Source: Anaerolineae bacterium
GTDB taxonomy: Bacteria; Chloroflexota; Anaerolineae; B4-G1
Direction: 5' to 3'
Assembly (NCBI GenBank): GCA_030612185.1
Contig: JAUWOI010000302.1
Coordinates: 1 to 5,792 of the forward strand
Length of the DNA: 5,792 nt
Shown: positions 1-5,723 of the stretch, piece after piece
Layout of the letters: each line of letters begins with the position of its first letter
How positions within the stretch are numbered: position 1 is the first letter of the stretch
Translations under genes and position numbers: made by a program
Notes under the pieces: generated by a model
The model's input: only the letters and a program-made list of their open reading frames with translations
Told to the model about the DNA's origin: nothing
Databases searched by the model: none

Positions 1-36
1 CACGTGTGCTCCACTTGCTGGCAGTTTCTATTACGT

Positions 37-65
37 ATTATACCTCAAAAGGTTGCACTGGTGAA
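37..65 (-). promoter_or_regulatory. sigma70-type promoter downstream of purH
   Basis: On the minus strand a perfect TATAAT (-10, positions 42-37) is preceded by TTCACC (-35, positions 65-60, four of six matches to TTGACA) with an ideal 17-bp spacer. Transcription would begin near position 30 and run leftwards out of the window, so it would serve a gene that is not visible here. It starts just after the purH stop codon, which suggests the next gene is at least partly independent of the his-pur operon. No clear hairpin with a T-run ends the purH transcript first. The plus-strand reading (TTGCTG, 15-bp spacer, TATTAT) is poorer. The call rests on sequence match only. Confidence 0.55.
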
Positions 66-73
66 AAGTAGTT

Positions 74-1612
74 TCAATGCCGAAAGTGGCGCACGCCGGT
101 GAAGCACATCGCCAGCCCCATCTGGTCAGCGGCCTCGATGACCTCCCGGTCCCGCATTGAACCGCCAGGCTGGACGACGGCTGTCACGCCAGCCTGGGCT
201 GCCACTTTCACCCCGTCGGGAAAGGGAAAGAAGGCGTCGGAGGCCAGCACCGCGTCCAGGGCCCGCTCGCCCGCCTTGGCCACCGCCAGCCGCACCGCGT
301 CCACCCGGCTGGGCAGTCCCCCACCGATGCCCACCGCCGCCTCGCCCTGTGCCAACAGGATGCCGTTGGATTTGACGTGGGCTACGGCCCGCCAGGCGAA
401 ACACAGGGCCTCCATCTCTGCTCCGGTGGGGGCGCGACGGGTGACCACCTGCCATTTGGCCTGGTCGCCCCGGTCGCGTTGTTGTACCAGCAGCCCGCTT
501 TGAACGCTGCGCGCCTCGATTCTGTCCTCAATCTTGTCCTCGATTCTGCCGGGCACCGTCCGCTCAAGTGCCAGCAGGCGGCATCCCTTGCGGGCACTCA
601 GCACCTCCCGCGCTTCGCCGGTGAAAGCGGGTGCAACGATGGCCTCGACGAACAGGTGACTCAGGGCACGGGCGGTGGGACCATCGAAGGTCCGGTTGGC
701 GGCGATGACCCCGCCGAAGGAGGAGACGGGGTCACCGGCCAGGGCCAGTGGGAAGGCTTCGGCCAGGGTGTTGGCCGAAGCGAAACCGCACGGACTGAGG
801 TGTTTGACGATGACGAGGGTGGTCCGCTCAAAGGCGACGGCGGCCCGCCAGGCGGCGTCCAGGTCCAGCAGGTTGTTGTATGAGAGTGGTTTGCCCTGAA
901 GCAGTTCGCCGCCGAGGGGGCCGGTCGCCCCGGACAGACTGTACAGGGCCGCCTGCTGGTGTGGATTTTCCCCGTAGCGCAGGTCAGTCAGTTTGTGCAG
1001 GTCCAACACCAATCTTTTGGGCAGCAGGTTCTCGTCGCCGGACAGGTAGCGCCAGATGGCGGTATCGTAGGTGGCGGTATGAGCGAAGGCTTTGACCGCC
1101 AGCCAATGTCGTGTCTCTGGAGAGACCTCTCCCTGAGCCTCTATCTCTGCCAGGACGGGCGCGTAGTCGGCGGGGTCGCACACCACCGTCACGTGGGCAA
1201 AGTTCTTGGCCGCGGCTCGCAGTAGCGCCACGCCGCCGATGTCAATCTGTTCGATGACCGCCTCCAGTGAAGTATCGGGGTTGGCGGCTGTCTCCTCAAA
1301 GGGATAAAGGTTGACCACGACCAGGTCAATCTCGTCCCAGCCCAGGCCGCCGAGTTCGGCGCGGTCGGCGGGGGTGCGGCGAGAGAGGATACCGCCGTGG
1401 ATGGCGGGGTGGAGTGTCTTCACCCGTCCGCCCAGGATTTCCGGGGAGTTGGTCACGTCGCTGACCGGGTGCACCGGTAGTCCGGCCTCGCGCAGGGTGC
1501 GGGCGGTGCCACCGCTGGCGACGAGTTCCACTCTCCGCCCGGCCAGTGGACGCGCCAAGTCCACCAGGCCGGTTTTGTCGTAGACGCTGAAAAGGGATCG
1601 TTTGATGGTCAT
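74..1612 (-). CDS. purH: bifunctional AICAR transformylase / IMP cyclohydrolase
   Basis: PurH catalyses the last two steps of de novo purine synthesis in the cytosol: formylation of AICAR by 10-formyl-tetrahydrofolate, then ring closure to IMP. The 512-residue length is normal for the family. Residues 1 to about 195 are the MGS-like cyclohydrolase domain, with SVYDKTG (9-15), ASGGT (32-36) and GRVKTLHP (62-69). K65, Y103, D124 and K136 match the known active-site residues of that domain. Residues from about 200 are the transformylase, with LRYGENPHQ (211-219), the catalytic K270-H271 pair, SSFGG (297-301) and C-terminal TGVRHFRH. The active-site loop reads KHLSPCG where KHxNPCG is usual, and VKSNG where VKSNA is usual. 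A charged insert (356-367) comes from a 12-bp tandem repeat. The ATG has AAGGAG 9 nt upstream (1627-1622). AICAR is also released by HisHF, which explains its place beside the his genes. Confidence 0.97.
   Translation of the reverse strand: MTIKRSLFSVYDKTGLVDLARPLAGRRVELVASGGTARTLREAGLPVHPVSDVTNSPEILGGRVKTLHPAIHGGILSRRTPADRAELGGLGWDEIDLVVVNLYPFEETAANPDTSLEAVIEQIDIGGVALLRAAAKNFAHVTVVCDPADYAPVLAEIEAQGEVSPETRHWLAVKAFAHTATYDTAIWRYLSGDENLLPKRLVLDLHKLTDLRYGENPHQQAALYSLSGATGPLGGELLQGKPLSYNNLLDLDAAWRAAVAFERTTLVIVKHLSPCGFASANTLAEAFPLALAGDPVSSFGGVIAANRTFDGPTARALSHLFVEAIVAPAFTGEAREVLSARKGCRLLALERTVPGRIEDKIEDRIEARSVQSGLLVQQRDRGDQAKWQVVTRRAPTGAEMEALCFAWRAVAHVKSNGILLAQGEAAVGIGGGLPSRVDAVRLAVAKAGERALDAVLASDAFFPFPDGVKVAAQAGVTAVVQPGGSMRDREVIEAADQMGLAMCFTGVRHFRH
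515..550 (-). repeat. three 12-bp tandem repeats inside purH
   Basis: On the plus strand the units are CTCGATTCTGTC (515-526), CTCAATCTTGTC (527-538) and CTCGATTCTGCC (539-550). Units 1 and 3 differ at one base and units 1 and 2 at three. Read on the coding strand they give RIED-KIED-RIEA, residues 356-367 of PurH. Because the unit is a multiple of three, it expands without changing frame. The segment falls between the ALERTVPG stretch and the conserved SGLLVQ strand of the transformylase domain, a place where family members vary in length. Confidence 0.8.
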
Positions 1613-1690
1613 TTCCGTTTGCTCCTTGTCCTTATCCTAGAGGCATCAACCCGATAGTATGAGATCGTATCATTTGATTGCTGTCTCGCT

Positions 1691-1703
1691 GCTGCATTGC
1701 AGC
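1691..1703. repeat. 13-bp near-perfect palindrome in HAD-purH spacer
   Basis: GCTGCA, a single T, then TGCAGC lies 2 bp beyond the HAD stop codon, within the 93-bp spacer before purH. The arms are 6 bp with a one-base centre, so it is more like a protein-binding dyad than a stable RNA hairpin. No T-run follows on the minus strand, so it is not a standard terminator. The rest of the spacer (1613-1690) shows only the purH ribosome binding site and no promoter I would defend. Confidence 0.3.
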
Positions 1704-1705
1704 CA

Positions 1706-2926
1706 CTATTGTTTAGCGCCGCGTATCAGCATACTTCGAGCCGCCTCCAGCGCGGTCAGGATGGCCTCGTTGACCGATGGGTAGGTTGGCACGCCCCGCG
1801 TGACCATCGCCGCTGCTTTGGGGCCGTCGGCGGGGGTGATGCCATAAGGTTGCCACTCGACGGTCGCTCCTGCTGCCCGCAACTCCTCGACGCCGCGCTC
1901 TACCGCCTCCAACCCACCGGTGGTGTCCTCAAAGACGTGGAGGGTGACCGGTTTCAGGTCGCTCAGAGGGGGACGCAGTTCGCCGTCGTGGTGCAGGGCC
2001 AGCGCCGCCTCTAACGCGGCGGTCTCCTGGCCCGACCAGGCTGCTCCGACGGCGGCCAGCGCCTGCACCGGGCAGGGCTTGATCAGCCGCTCGACCTCTT
2101 GTCCCGCCTGGCGGGCCAGCCAGCGTATCCGCCCCAGGCTGATGAGGGGCCACGCCTCCAGGCCAACCAGCGAGCGGGCCATTTCTGCCTCCGGGGAGTA
2201 GCCTAGCGCGGGTTCGTCTGCCTCGACCGGGGGCAGGCTGGGACGGGCGGTATAGAGAGCGAAACGGGCTTGACCGTTTGCGGCGCTTTCGTGTAGTCGA
2301 GCGTGGGTGGCGGGGGTAAGGAGCGGGCGGTCGTAATGGTGGAGGTAGGCGGGGCTGTCGAAGTCGGGTTCGATGCCGTAGGTCTCGGCCACTCCCTGGC
2401 TTCCGATCACCAGGTGTTGGAAATGTCGCGTCATCGGCGCGCGGAAAAAGTCGCTGGTGTGGCCGAGCAGCGTGTCCAGCAGCGCAGCCAGCGCAGGCCG
2501 ATGAGCCTCCAGACTGGGAGTTGCTTCCACTTCATCCCACAGAGTAGCGCATGCTGCCTGGGCTGAGCTCGCCTGTCCTCCCAGACGCTCGCCCACCCTC
2601 CGCGCCAGGGCTGTATAGTCGGGATGGAGGAGTGGGTATGGATGTGTGGCCAGGAGGGAGAGGGCGTCCGGCCAATGGGGAGGCAACGGGAGGGACGGCT
2701 CCCGGCGCAGCCGCTCCAGCAGCAGCGTTACCACGCAGGCCGGTCCCGAGTCCCACTCGCTCGTCAGGCCGTAGGCTTCGAAGGCCCGTGCTTCCTCCTC
2801 CGTCGGTGGGAGGTCACCAACCCCCATGCGGTGGGAAAAGTGGGCTACTGTGTCCTGCAGCGCTTTCAGGTAGCCCTGCGCGTCCGTCAGTACGCCGTCC
2901 ACGTCGAACAGGAGAAGGTGGATCAT
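1706..2926 (-). CDS. HAD-superfamily hydrolase with very large cap, his-operon member
   Basis: This is a 406-residue cytosolic HAD-fold protein, probably a phosphatase. Motif I is LLLFDVDGVLTD, giving nucleophile D8 and acid/base D10. Motif II is likely ALYTARPS with T226, motif III lysine is K283 (LIKPCP), and motif IV is VFEDTTGGLEA with E333 and D334, resembling the EDSxxG form of subfamily IA. About 215 residues separate motifs I and II, far more than the usual C1 cap, which makes the protein longer than ordinary HAD hydrolases. The segment after motif I (YLKALQDTVAHF, then GLTSEWDS) recalls, from memory, the small HAD-IA group that is found with or fused to histidine genes in some lineages. 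The ATG overlaps the hisE stop as ATGA and has GGAGG 5 nt upstream, so the two are translationally coupled. A histidinol-phosphatase role is possible but unproven, and the substrate is unknown. Confidence 0.8.
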   Translation of the reverse strand: MIHLLLFDVDGVLTDAQGYLKALQDTVAHFSHRMGVGDLPPTEEEARAFEAYGLTSEWDSGPACVVTLLLERLRREPSLPLPPHWPDALSLLATHPYPLLHPDYTALARRVGERLGGQASSAQAACATLWDEVEATPSLEAHRPALAALLDTLLGHTSDFFRAPMTRHFQHLVIGSQGVAETYGIEPDFDSPAYLHHYDRPLLTPATHARLHESAANGQARFALYTARPSLPPVEADEPALGYSPEAEMARSLVGLEAWPLISLGRIRWLARQAGQEVERLIKPCPVQALAAVGAAWSGQETAALEAALALHHDGELRPPLSDLKPVTLHVFEDTTGGLEAVERGVEELRAAGATVEWQPYGITPADGPKAAAMVTRGVPTYPSVNEAILTALEAARSMLIRGAKQ

Positions 2927-3204
2927 CGTTGCCTCCGCACCAGTTCCGCCTCGATGTCGGCCAGGGTCAGCCCCCGTGCTGCCAGCAGCACCAGCAGGTG
3001 GTAGAAGAGATCGGCAACTTCAGATATGAGACGCTCGTCTCCCTGCCCCTTGGCGGCCAGGATGACCTCCATCGCTTCCTCGCCGACCTTTTTGAGGATC
3101 TCGTCCTCGCCTGCGTCCAGCAGCCGGACGGTGTAGGAGCCGGGCCGGGGATTGGCCTGGCGGTCGAGGATGGTGGCGAACAAAGTGTCCAGGACAGCGC
3201 TCAT
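2923..3204 (-). CDS. hisE: phosphoribosyl-ATP pyrophosphatase
   Basis: HisE removes pyrophosphate from phosphoribosyl-ATP, the second step of histidine synthesis. The 93-residue protein is all-alpha and related to MazG. The Mg-binding signature is clear: LKKVGEEAMEV (38-47, with E42, E43 and E46) and SEVADLFYHLLVLL (61-74, with E62 and D65). The frame stays open further upstream, but this start is chosen because the ATG overlaps the hisI stop as TGATG, has GGAGG 8 nt upstream, and gives the normal family length. It is a separate gene rather than the hisIE fusion common in Enterobacteria. Its end overlaps the HAD start by 4 bp, so hisI, hisE and the HAD gene form a tightly coupled translational series. 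Confidence 0.96.
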   Translation of the reverse strand: MSAVLDTLFATILDRQANPRPGSYTVRLLDAGEDEILKKVGEEAMEVILAAKGQGDERLISEVADLFYHLLVLLAARGLTLADIEAELVRRQR

Positions 3205-3542
3205 CACGCCAACCTCCGGTAGAAGCAACTTCGATGACCGGTATGGCAGGCGGGGCCGGCTGGGGCCACCTTCAGAAGCAGCGTATCGGCGTCGCAATCC
3301 ACCCATATCTCGCGCACGTTCATAAAGTTGCCGGAGGTAGCCCCTTTATGCCACAACTCCTGGCGGCTGCGGCTCCAGAAGTGGGCCTGTCCGGTCTCCT
3401 GAGTACGCCGCAGCGCCTCCTCGTTCATCCAGGCCACCATCAAGACCTGGCCGGTCGCACCATCCTGCACCACCGCCGGCACCAATCCCCGCTCGTCAAA
3501 CCGGATGCCTATTTTGTCATTTGTCATTTGCTCATTTGTCAT
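3204..3542 (-). CDS. hisI: phosphoribosyl-AMP cyclohydrolase
   Basis: HisI opens the adenine ring of phosphoribosyl-AMP in the third step of histidine synthesis. The 112-residue protein shows the full signature: [12 protein letters not shown] (33-44), [19 protein letters not shown] (54-72), the metal-binding DCDAD (82-86; D82, C83, D84, D86), and the C99-H100 and C106 zinc ligands in GPACHTG and RSCF. The first ten residues ([10 protein letters not shown]) are encoded by an AT-rich heptamer repeat and are unlikely to be ancestral. The family core begins at about residue 11. M6 (ATG at 3527) is an equally possible start. Neither ATG has a clear Shine-Dalgarno sequence, unlike the other genes here, so translation probably depends on ribosomes finishing hisF 9 bp upstream. 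Its stop overlaps hisE. Confidence 0.95.
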   Translation of the reverse strand: MTNEQMTNDKIGIRFDERGLVPAVVQDGATGQVLMVAWMNEEALRRTQETGQAHFWSRSRQELWHKGATSGNFMNVREIWVDCDADTLLLKVAPAGPACHTGHRSCFYRRLA

Positions 3543-3563
3543 TTCTTATGCTCATTTGTCATT
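3517..3563 (-). repeat. heptamer-type ATGACAA repeat at hisF/hisI junction
   Basis: TCATTTGTCATT (plus strand) occurs three times, at 3517-3528, 3532-3543 and 3552-3563. The last two lie within an exact 15-bp direct repeat, TGCTCATTTGTCATT, at 3529-3543 and 3549-3563. On the coding strand the basic unit is ATGACAA with ATGAGCA variants. The array supplies the last three residues of HisF (NDK) and its TGA stop, the 9-bp spacer, and the HisI start codon with its first ten residues. It is strikingly AT-rich against the surrounding genes. Confidence 0.8.
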
Positions 3564-4322
3564 CCTTACCGGGATCCCCCTGTCCGCCAGGTATGCCTTC
3601 ACCTCGCCGATGCTCAGTACTCGGTCGTGGAACAGTGAGGCGGCCAGCGCAGCGTCGGCCTGGCCCTCGGTGAGCGCCTGGGCGAAGTGTTCCAGGCATC
3701 CGGCCCCGCCGCTGGCGATGACCGGTACCGGCACCGCCTCGGCCACGGCGCGGGTCAGCGCCAGGTCGTAACCGGCCAGCGTGCCGTCGGCGTCCATGCT
3801 GGTCAGCAGTACCTCCCCGGCCCCCAGTTCGACCGCCCGTACTGTCCACTCCACCGCGTCCAGCCCCGTCGGCGTGCGCCCGCCGCTGACGTAGACCTCC
3901 CAGCGGGAGGGGGCCTCGGCGACCTGCTTGGCGTCAACGGCGATGACGATGCACTGGCTACCGAAGCGTTCTGCGGCTGCGGTGAGGAGTTCCGGGTAAC
4001 GGACGGCGGCTGTGTTGATGCTCACCTTGTCGGCGCCGGCCAGCAGTAGTGCCCGCGCATCCTCGACGGTGCGCACCCCTCCGCCGACGGTGAAGGGCAT
4101 GAAGACCTCGACGGCCACCTGGCGCACCATCTCCACCGTCGTGGCTTTGCCCTCCGGCGTGGCCGAGATGTCGAGGAAGACCAGTTCGTCGGCTCCCTCG
4201 GCGTTGTAGAGACGGGCGTTCTCTACCGGGTCACCGGCGTCGCGCAGGTTGACGAAGTTGACGCCTTTGACGACTCGTCCGTGTTTGATGTCCAGGCAGG
4301 GGATGATTCGTTTAGCCAACAT
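3552..4322 (-). CDS. hisF: imidazole glycerol phosphate synthase, cyclase subunit
   Basis: HisF is the cyclase half of the HisH-HisF glutamine amidotransferase. It uses ammonia channelled from HisH to turn PRFAR into imidazole glycerol phosphate plus AICAR. The 256-residue (beta/alpha)8 barrel is complete. D11 in IIPCLDI and D130 in IAVDAK are the two catalytic aspartates at their canonical numbers. D51 (LFLDISA region), VGGGVR (79-84) and IASGGAG (202-208) form the conserved barrel and phosphate-binding sites. The start ATG has AGGAG 4 nt upstream (4331-4327). The natural family C-terminus is around GIPVR; the final NDK is read from the junction repeat. It is cut off from its partner genes hisH and hisA by an inserted low-GC gene. 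Confidence 0.98.
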   Translation of the reverse strand: MLAKRIIPCLDIKHGRVVKGVNFVNLRDAGDPVENARLYNAEGADELVFLDISATPEGKATTVEMVRQVAVEVFMPFTVGGGVRTVEDARALLLAGADKVSINTAAVRYPELLTAAAERFGSQCIVIAVDAKQVAEAPSRWEVYVSGGRTPTGLDAVEWTVRAVELGAGEVLLTSMDADGTLAGYDLALTRAVAEAVPVPVIASGGAGCLEHFAQALTEGQADAALAASLFHDRVLSIGEVKAYLADRGIPVRNDK

Positions 4323-4381
4323 GTTTCTCCTCTCTCCTTATATACATCTGGGCAGGGAGACATTCCCGTCAGTCGAAGGGT

Positions 4382-4822
4382 TCAATCTGCCAGTATTTGT
4401 TCGACAATCTCCGCTGCGTCTTGGACAAACTTTGGGCAGAGAGTGGCAAAAAGGCCCTTTTCTGCTGCAAGTTCCCTTTCCTCAGGATTGCTTATGTCAC
4501 AACCGAGCAATTCCCTGCATACAATTGACCCATTGCGCGACTGGAATGCGTCGGCAAATTCCTTGGCGAGGCTGTATGCTTTCTCCTTTGCCTGCTCGTC
4601 GTCGGTTTTGGTGTTTCCATATTTGAGCCCTATGGCCATAAGCGCACCGGTCACTGTGCCACACGTCTGGCCCATACGCGCTATCCCGCCGCCAAAGGCT
4701 CCAGCAACCTTCAAGGCCAGTTCACGATCCAAACCAAACTGTGGGCCATAGGTTGAAAGCACTGCCTGGGTACAATTGAAGCCTTCCTCAAAACACGAGA
4801 GCGCACGTTCAACTCTACTCAT
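4382..4822 (-). CDS. C_GCAxxG_C_C family protein (putative redox protein)
   Basis: This 146-residue protein matches the C_GCAxxG_C_C family: short, Cys-rich, probably redox-active or metal-binding, with no firmly established reaction. The family cysteines are visible as C10 and C17 (ALSCFEEGFNCTQAVL), C54 in GQTCGTVTGALMAIG, the pair C102/C108 (VCRELLGC), and C129 near the C-terminus (TLCPKF). A glycine-rich AGAFGGGIARMG stretch (40-51) precedes C54. No signal peptide or membrane segment is seen. The start is chosen at this ATG because GGGAGGT lies 6 nt upstream; a further upstream in-frame start at 4858 would add 12 residues but has no such site. GC is about 48% (87 of 180 bases over 4381-4560) against 68% in a sampled block of hisF, so it is probably a recent arrival. 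It has no known histidine role. Confidence 0.85.
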   Translation of the reverse strand: MSRVERALSCFEEGFNCTQAVLSTYGPQFGLDRELALKVAGAFGGGIARMGQTCGTVTGALMAIGLKYGNTKTDDEQAKEKAYSLAKEFADAFQSRNGSIVCRELLGCDISNPEERELAAEKGLFATLCPKFVQDAAEIVEQILAD

Positions 4823-4828
4823 CTTTCG

Positions 4829-4835
4829 ACCTCCC
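4829..4835 (-). promoter_or_regulatory. ribosome binding site fixing the C_GCAxxG_C_C start
   Basis: GGGAGGT on the minus strand is 6 nt before the ATG at 4822. It falls within the longer open frame and so argues for the shorter 146-residue protein. Confidence 0.8.
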
Positions 4836-4873
4836 TTGACTTGTTCTGTAGTCGCCACTCATCAAATTCCTCT

Positions 4874-4900
4874 ACAGTCTTGAGGTGATCTCAAGACTGT
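4874..4900. repeat. 27-bp perfect inverted repeat upstream of C_GCAxxG_C_C gene
   Basis: ACAGTCTTGAG (4874-4884) and CTCAAGACTGT (4890-4900) are an 11-bp perfect inverted repeat around GTGAT. It lies about 50 bp upstream of the start of the cysteine-rich gene and 58 bp past the hisA stop. No T-run follows in either direction, so an intrinsic terminator is unlikely. It could be an operator, an RNA processing stem or a mobile hairpin element. I could not assign a convincing -35/-10 pair around it. Confidence 0.6.
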
Positions 4901-4917
4901 TGTAGGTTACGACAATA

Positions 4918-4952
4918 ATTGAGAGATCAGATTTCATCGAATTTCTCTCAAT
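4918..4952. repeat. 9-bp inverted repeat just after hisA
   Basis: ATTGAGAGA (4918-4926) and TCTCTCAAT (4944-4952) flank a 17-nt loop, beginning 6 bp after the hisA stop codon. On the minus strand the stem is followed by TATTGTCG, which is not a true T-run. It is a possible weak terminator or RNA-stability hairpin at the end of the hisA message. The stem is AT-rich and the loop long, so the call is tentative. Confidence 0.4.
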
Positions 4953-4958
4953 GCTTAT

Positions 4959-5723
4959 CTACGTTGCCGTCCCCACACGCAGTACATCCTCCAGCGCCAC
5001 GTGTCCCTCGTAGAGGGCACGCCCGATGATGACCCCGCTCAAACCGGCCTCATAAGCCCGCTGCACGTCCTCCAGGCTGGCCACGCCGCCAGAGGCGATG
5101 ACGTGCAGGCCAGTCGCCCGCGCCAGTTGCATCGTTACTGCCAGGTTGAGGCCACTGCCCATCCCATCGCGGGATACGTCGGTGAAGACGAGCCAGCGCA
5201 CCCCTCGGGCGGCCCATTGACCGGCCAGTTCCATGGCCGTCATCGAAGTCGTTTCCTGCCAACCATGCGTGCGCACTTTCTCTTCGCGGGCGTCAATCGC
5301 CACGGCGACCCGCTGCGGCCCGAATGTTTCCAGCGTTTCCTCGACCAGCGCCGGGTTCTCCACCGCCGCCGTGCCGACCACCACCCGGCTCACGCCCAGG
5401 TCCAACACCCGGTGGATGGATTCGAGAGCACGCAGTCCCCCGCCGAACTGAACGTGTAGTTCGGTCATCAGAATGTGCTCCAGCGCGACCAGATTCTCCT
5501 GCCTGCCGTGGGGCAGACTTTCCAGTCTGCTGCGCTCGCCAAAGGCCCCGTCCAGGTTGACGACGTGCAGCCATTCTGCACCGGCTTCCTGCCAGCGGCG
5601 AGCCACGCCCGATGGATCGTCGGCGTACTTCGTTTCCCGCCCCGGGTCCCCCTGCCTCAGCCGCACGACTCGTCCCCGCCGCAAGTCTATGGCCGGATAG
5701 ACTCTCCATTCCCTATTCTCCAT
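4959..5723 (-). CDS. hisA: ProFAR isomerase (phosphoribosylformimino-AICAR-P isomerase)
   Basis: HisA performs the Amadori rearrangement of ProFAR to PRFAR, the substrate of HisHF. The 254-residue (beta/alpha)8 barrel shows VYPAIDLRRGRVVRLRQGD (8-26) with catalytic D13, the second catalytic aspartate D144 in VAIDAREEKV, T181-D182 in VFTDVSRDGMGSG, and the phosphate-binding loops FGGGLR (93-98), IASGGV (209-214) and IIGRALYEG (232-240). The start is the in-frame ATG at 5723, which has GGAGG 7 nt upstream. A GTG at 5744 would add seven residues but has no ribosome site. The first seven residues come from a heptamer repeat. Residues about 64-73 look like an extra segment between GAFGE and NLVALEHIL, encoded by a hairpin element; the barrel motifs around it are intact, so function is probably kept. 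The start is 25 nt past the hisH stop. Confidence 0.97.
   Translation of the reverse strand: MENREWRVYPAIDLRRGRVVRLRQGDPGRETKYADDPSGVARRWQEAGAEWLHVVNLDGAFGERSRLESLPHGRQENLVALEHILMTELHVQFGGGLRALESIHRVLDLGVSRVVVGTAAVENPALVEETLETFGPQRVAVAIDAREEKVRTHGWQETTSMTAMELAGQWAARGVRWLVFTDVSRDGMGSGLNLAVTMQLARATGLHVIASGGVASLEDVQRAYEAGLSGVIIGRALYEGHVALEDVLRVGTAT
5513..5530 (-). repeat. palindromic hairpin element within hisA coding sequence
   Basis: GCAGACT (5513-5519), TTCC, AGTCTGC (5524-5530) form a perfect 7-bp stem. On the hisA RNA the loop is GGAA, a GNRA-type tetraloop. It encodes residues 65-71 (SRLESLP). Most HisA proteins I can recall have only a few residues between GAFGE and the NL(x)AL helix, while this one has 13, so roughly 24-27 bp seem to have been added in frame. 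The form resembles small dispersed REP-like palindromes. Only one copy is in this window. Confidence 0.55.

Noticed and set aside
1..6. CACGTG palindrome at the left edge
   Set aside because: A 6-bp palindrome is common by chance and nothing around it supports a binding site.
70..84. GTTTCAATGCCGAAA resembles part of a CRISPR repeat
   Set aside because: Single copy, overlapping the conserved purH C-terminal codons; no repeat-spacer pattern.
377..883. Long plus-strand open frame opposite purH
   Set aside because: It is antisense to well-conserved purH motifs, has low-complexity Gly/Val content and matches no family; GC-rich DNA gives such shadow frames.
2551..3222. 223-codon plus-strand frame spanning the HAD gene start and hisE
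   Set aside because: It lies opposite two overlapping genes with clear motifs; the Pro/Arg-rich product is a typical GC-driven shadow.
3204..3306. Longer hisE reading from an upstream start at 3306
   Set aside because: It would overlap hisI by about 100 bp and adds an unconserved Arg/Ser-rich head; the TGATG start with GGAGG gives normal family length.
4912..4940. Possible promoter TCGATG-N17-TATTGT before the cysteine-rich gene
   Set aside because: Both hexamers match poorly; I cannot separate it from chance in AT-rich DNA.
5001..5459. Plus-strand frame opposite hisA
   Set aside because: It lies wholly inside hisA, whose barrel motifs account for the sequence; no recognisable domain in the plus-strand product.
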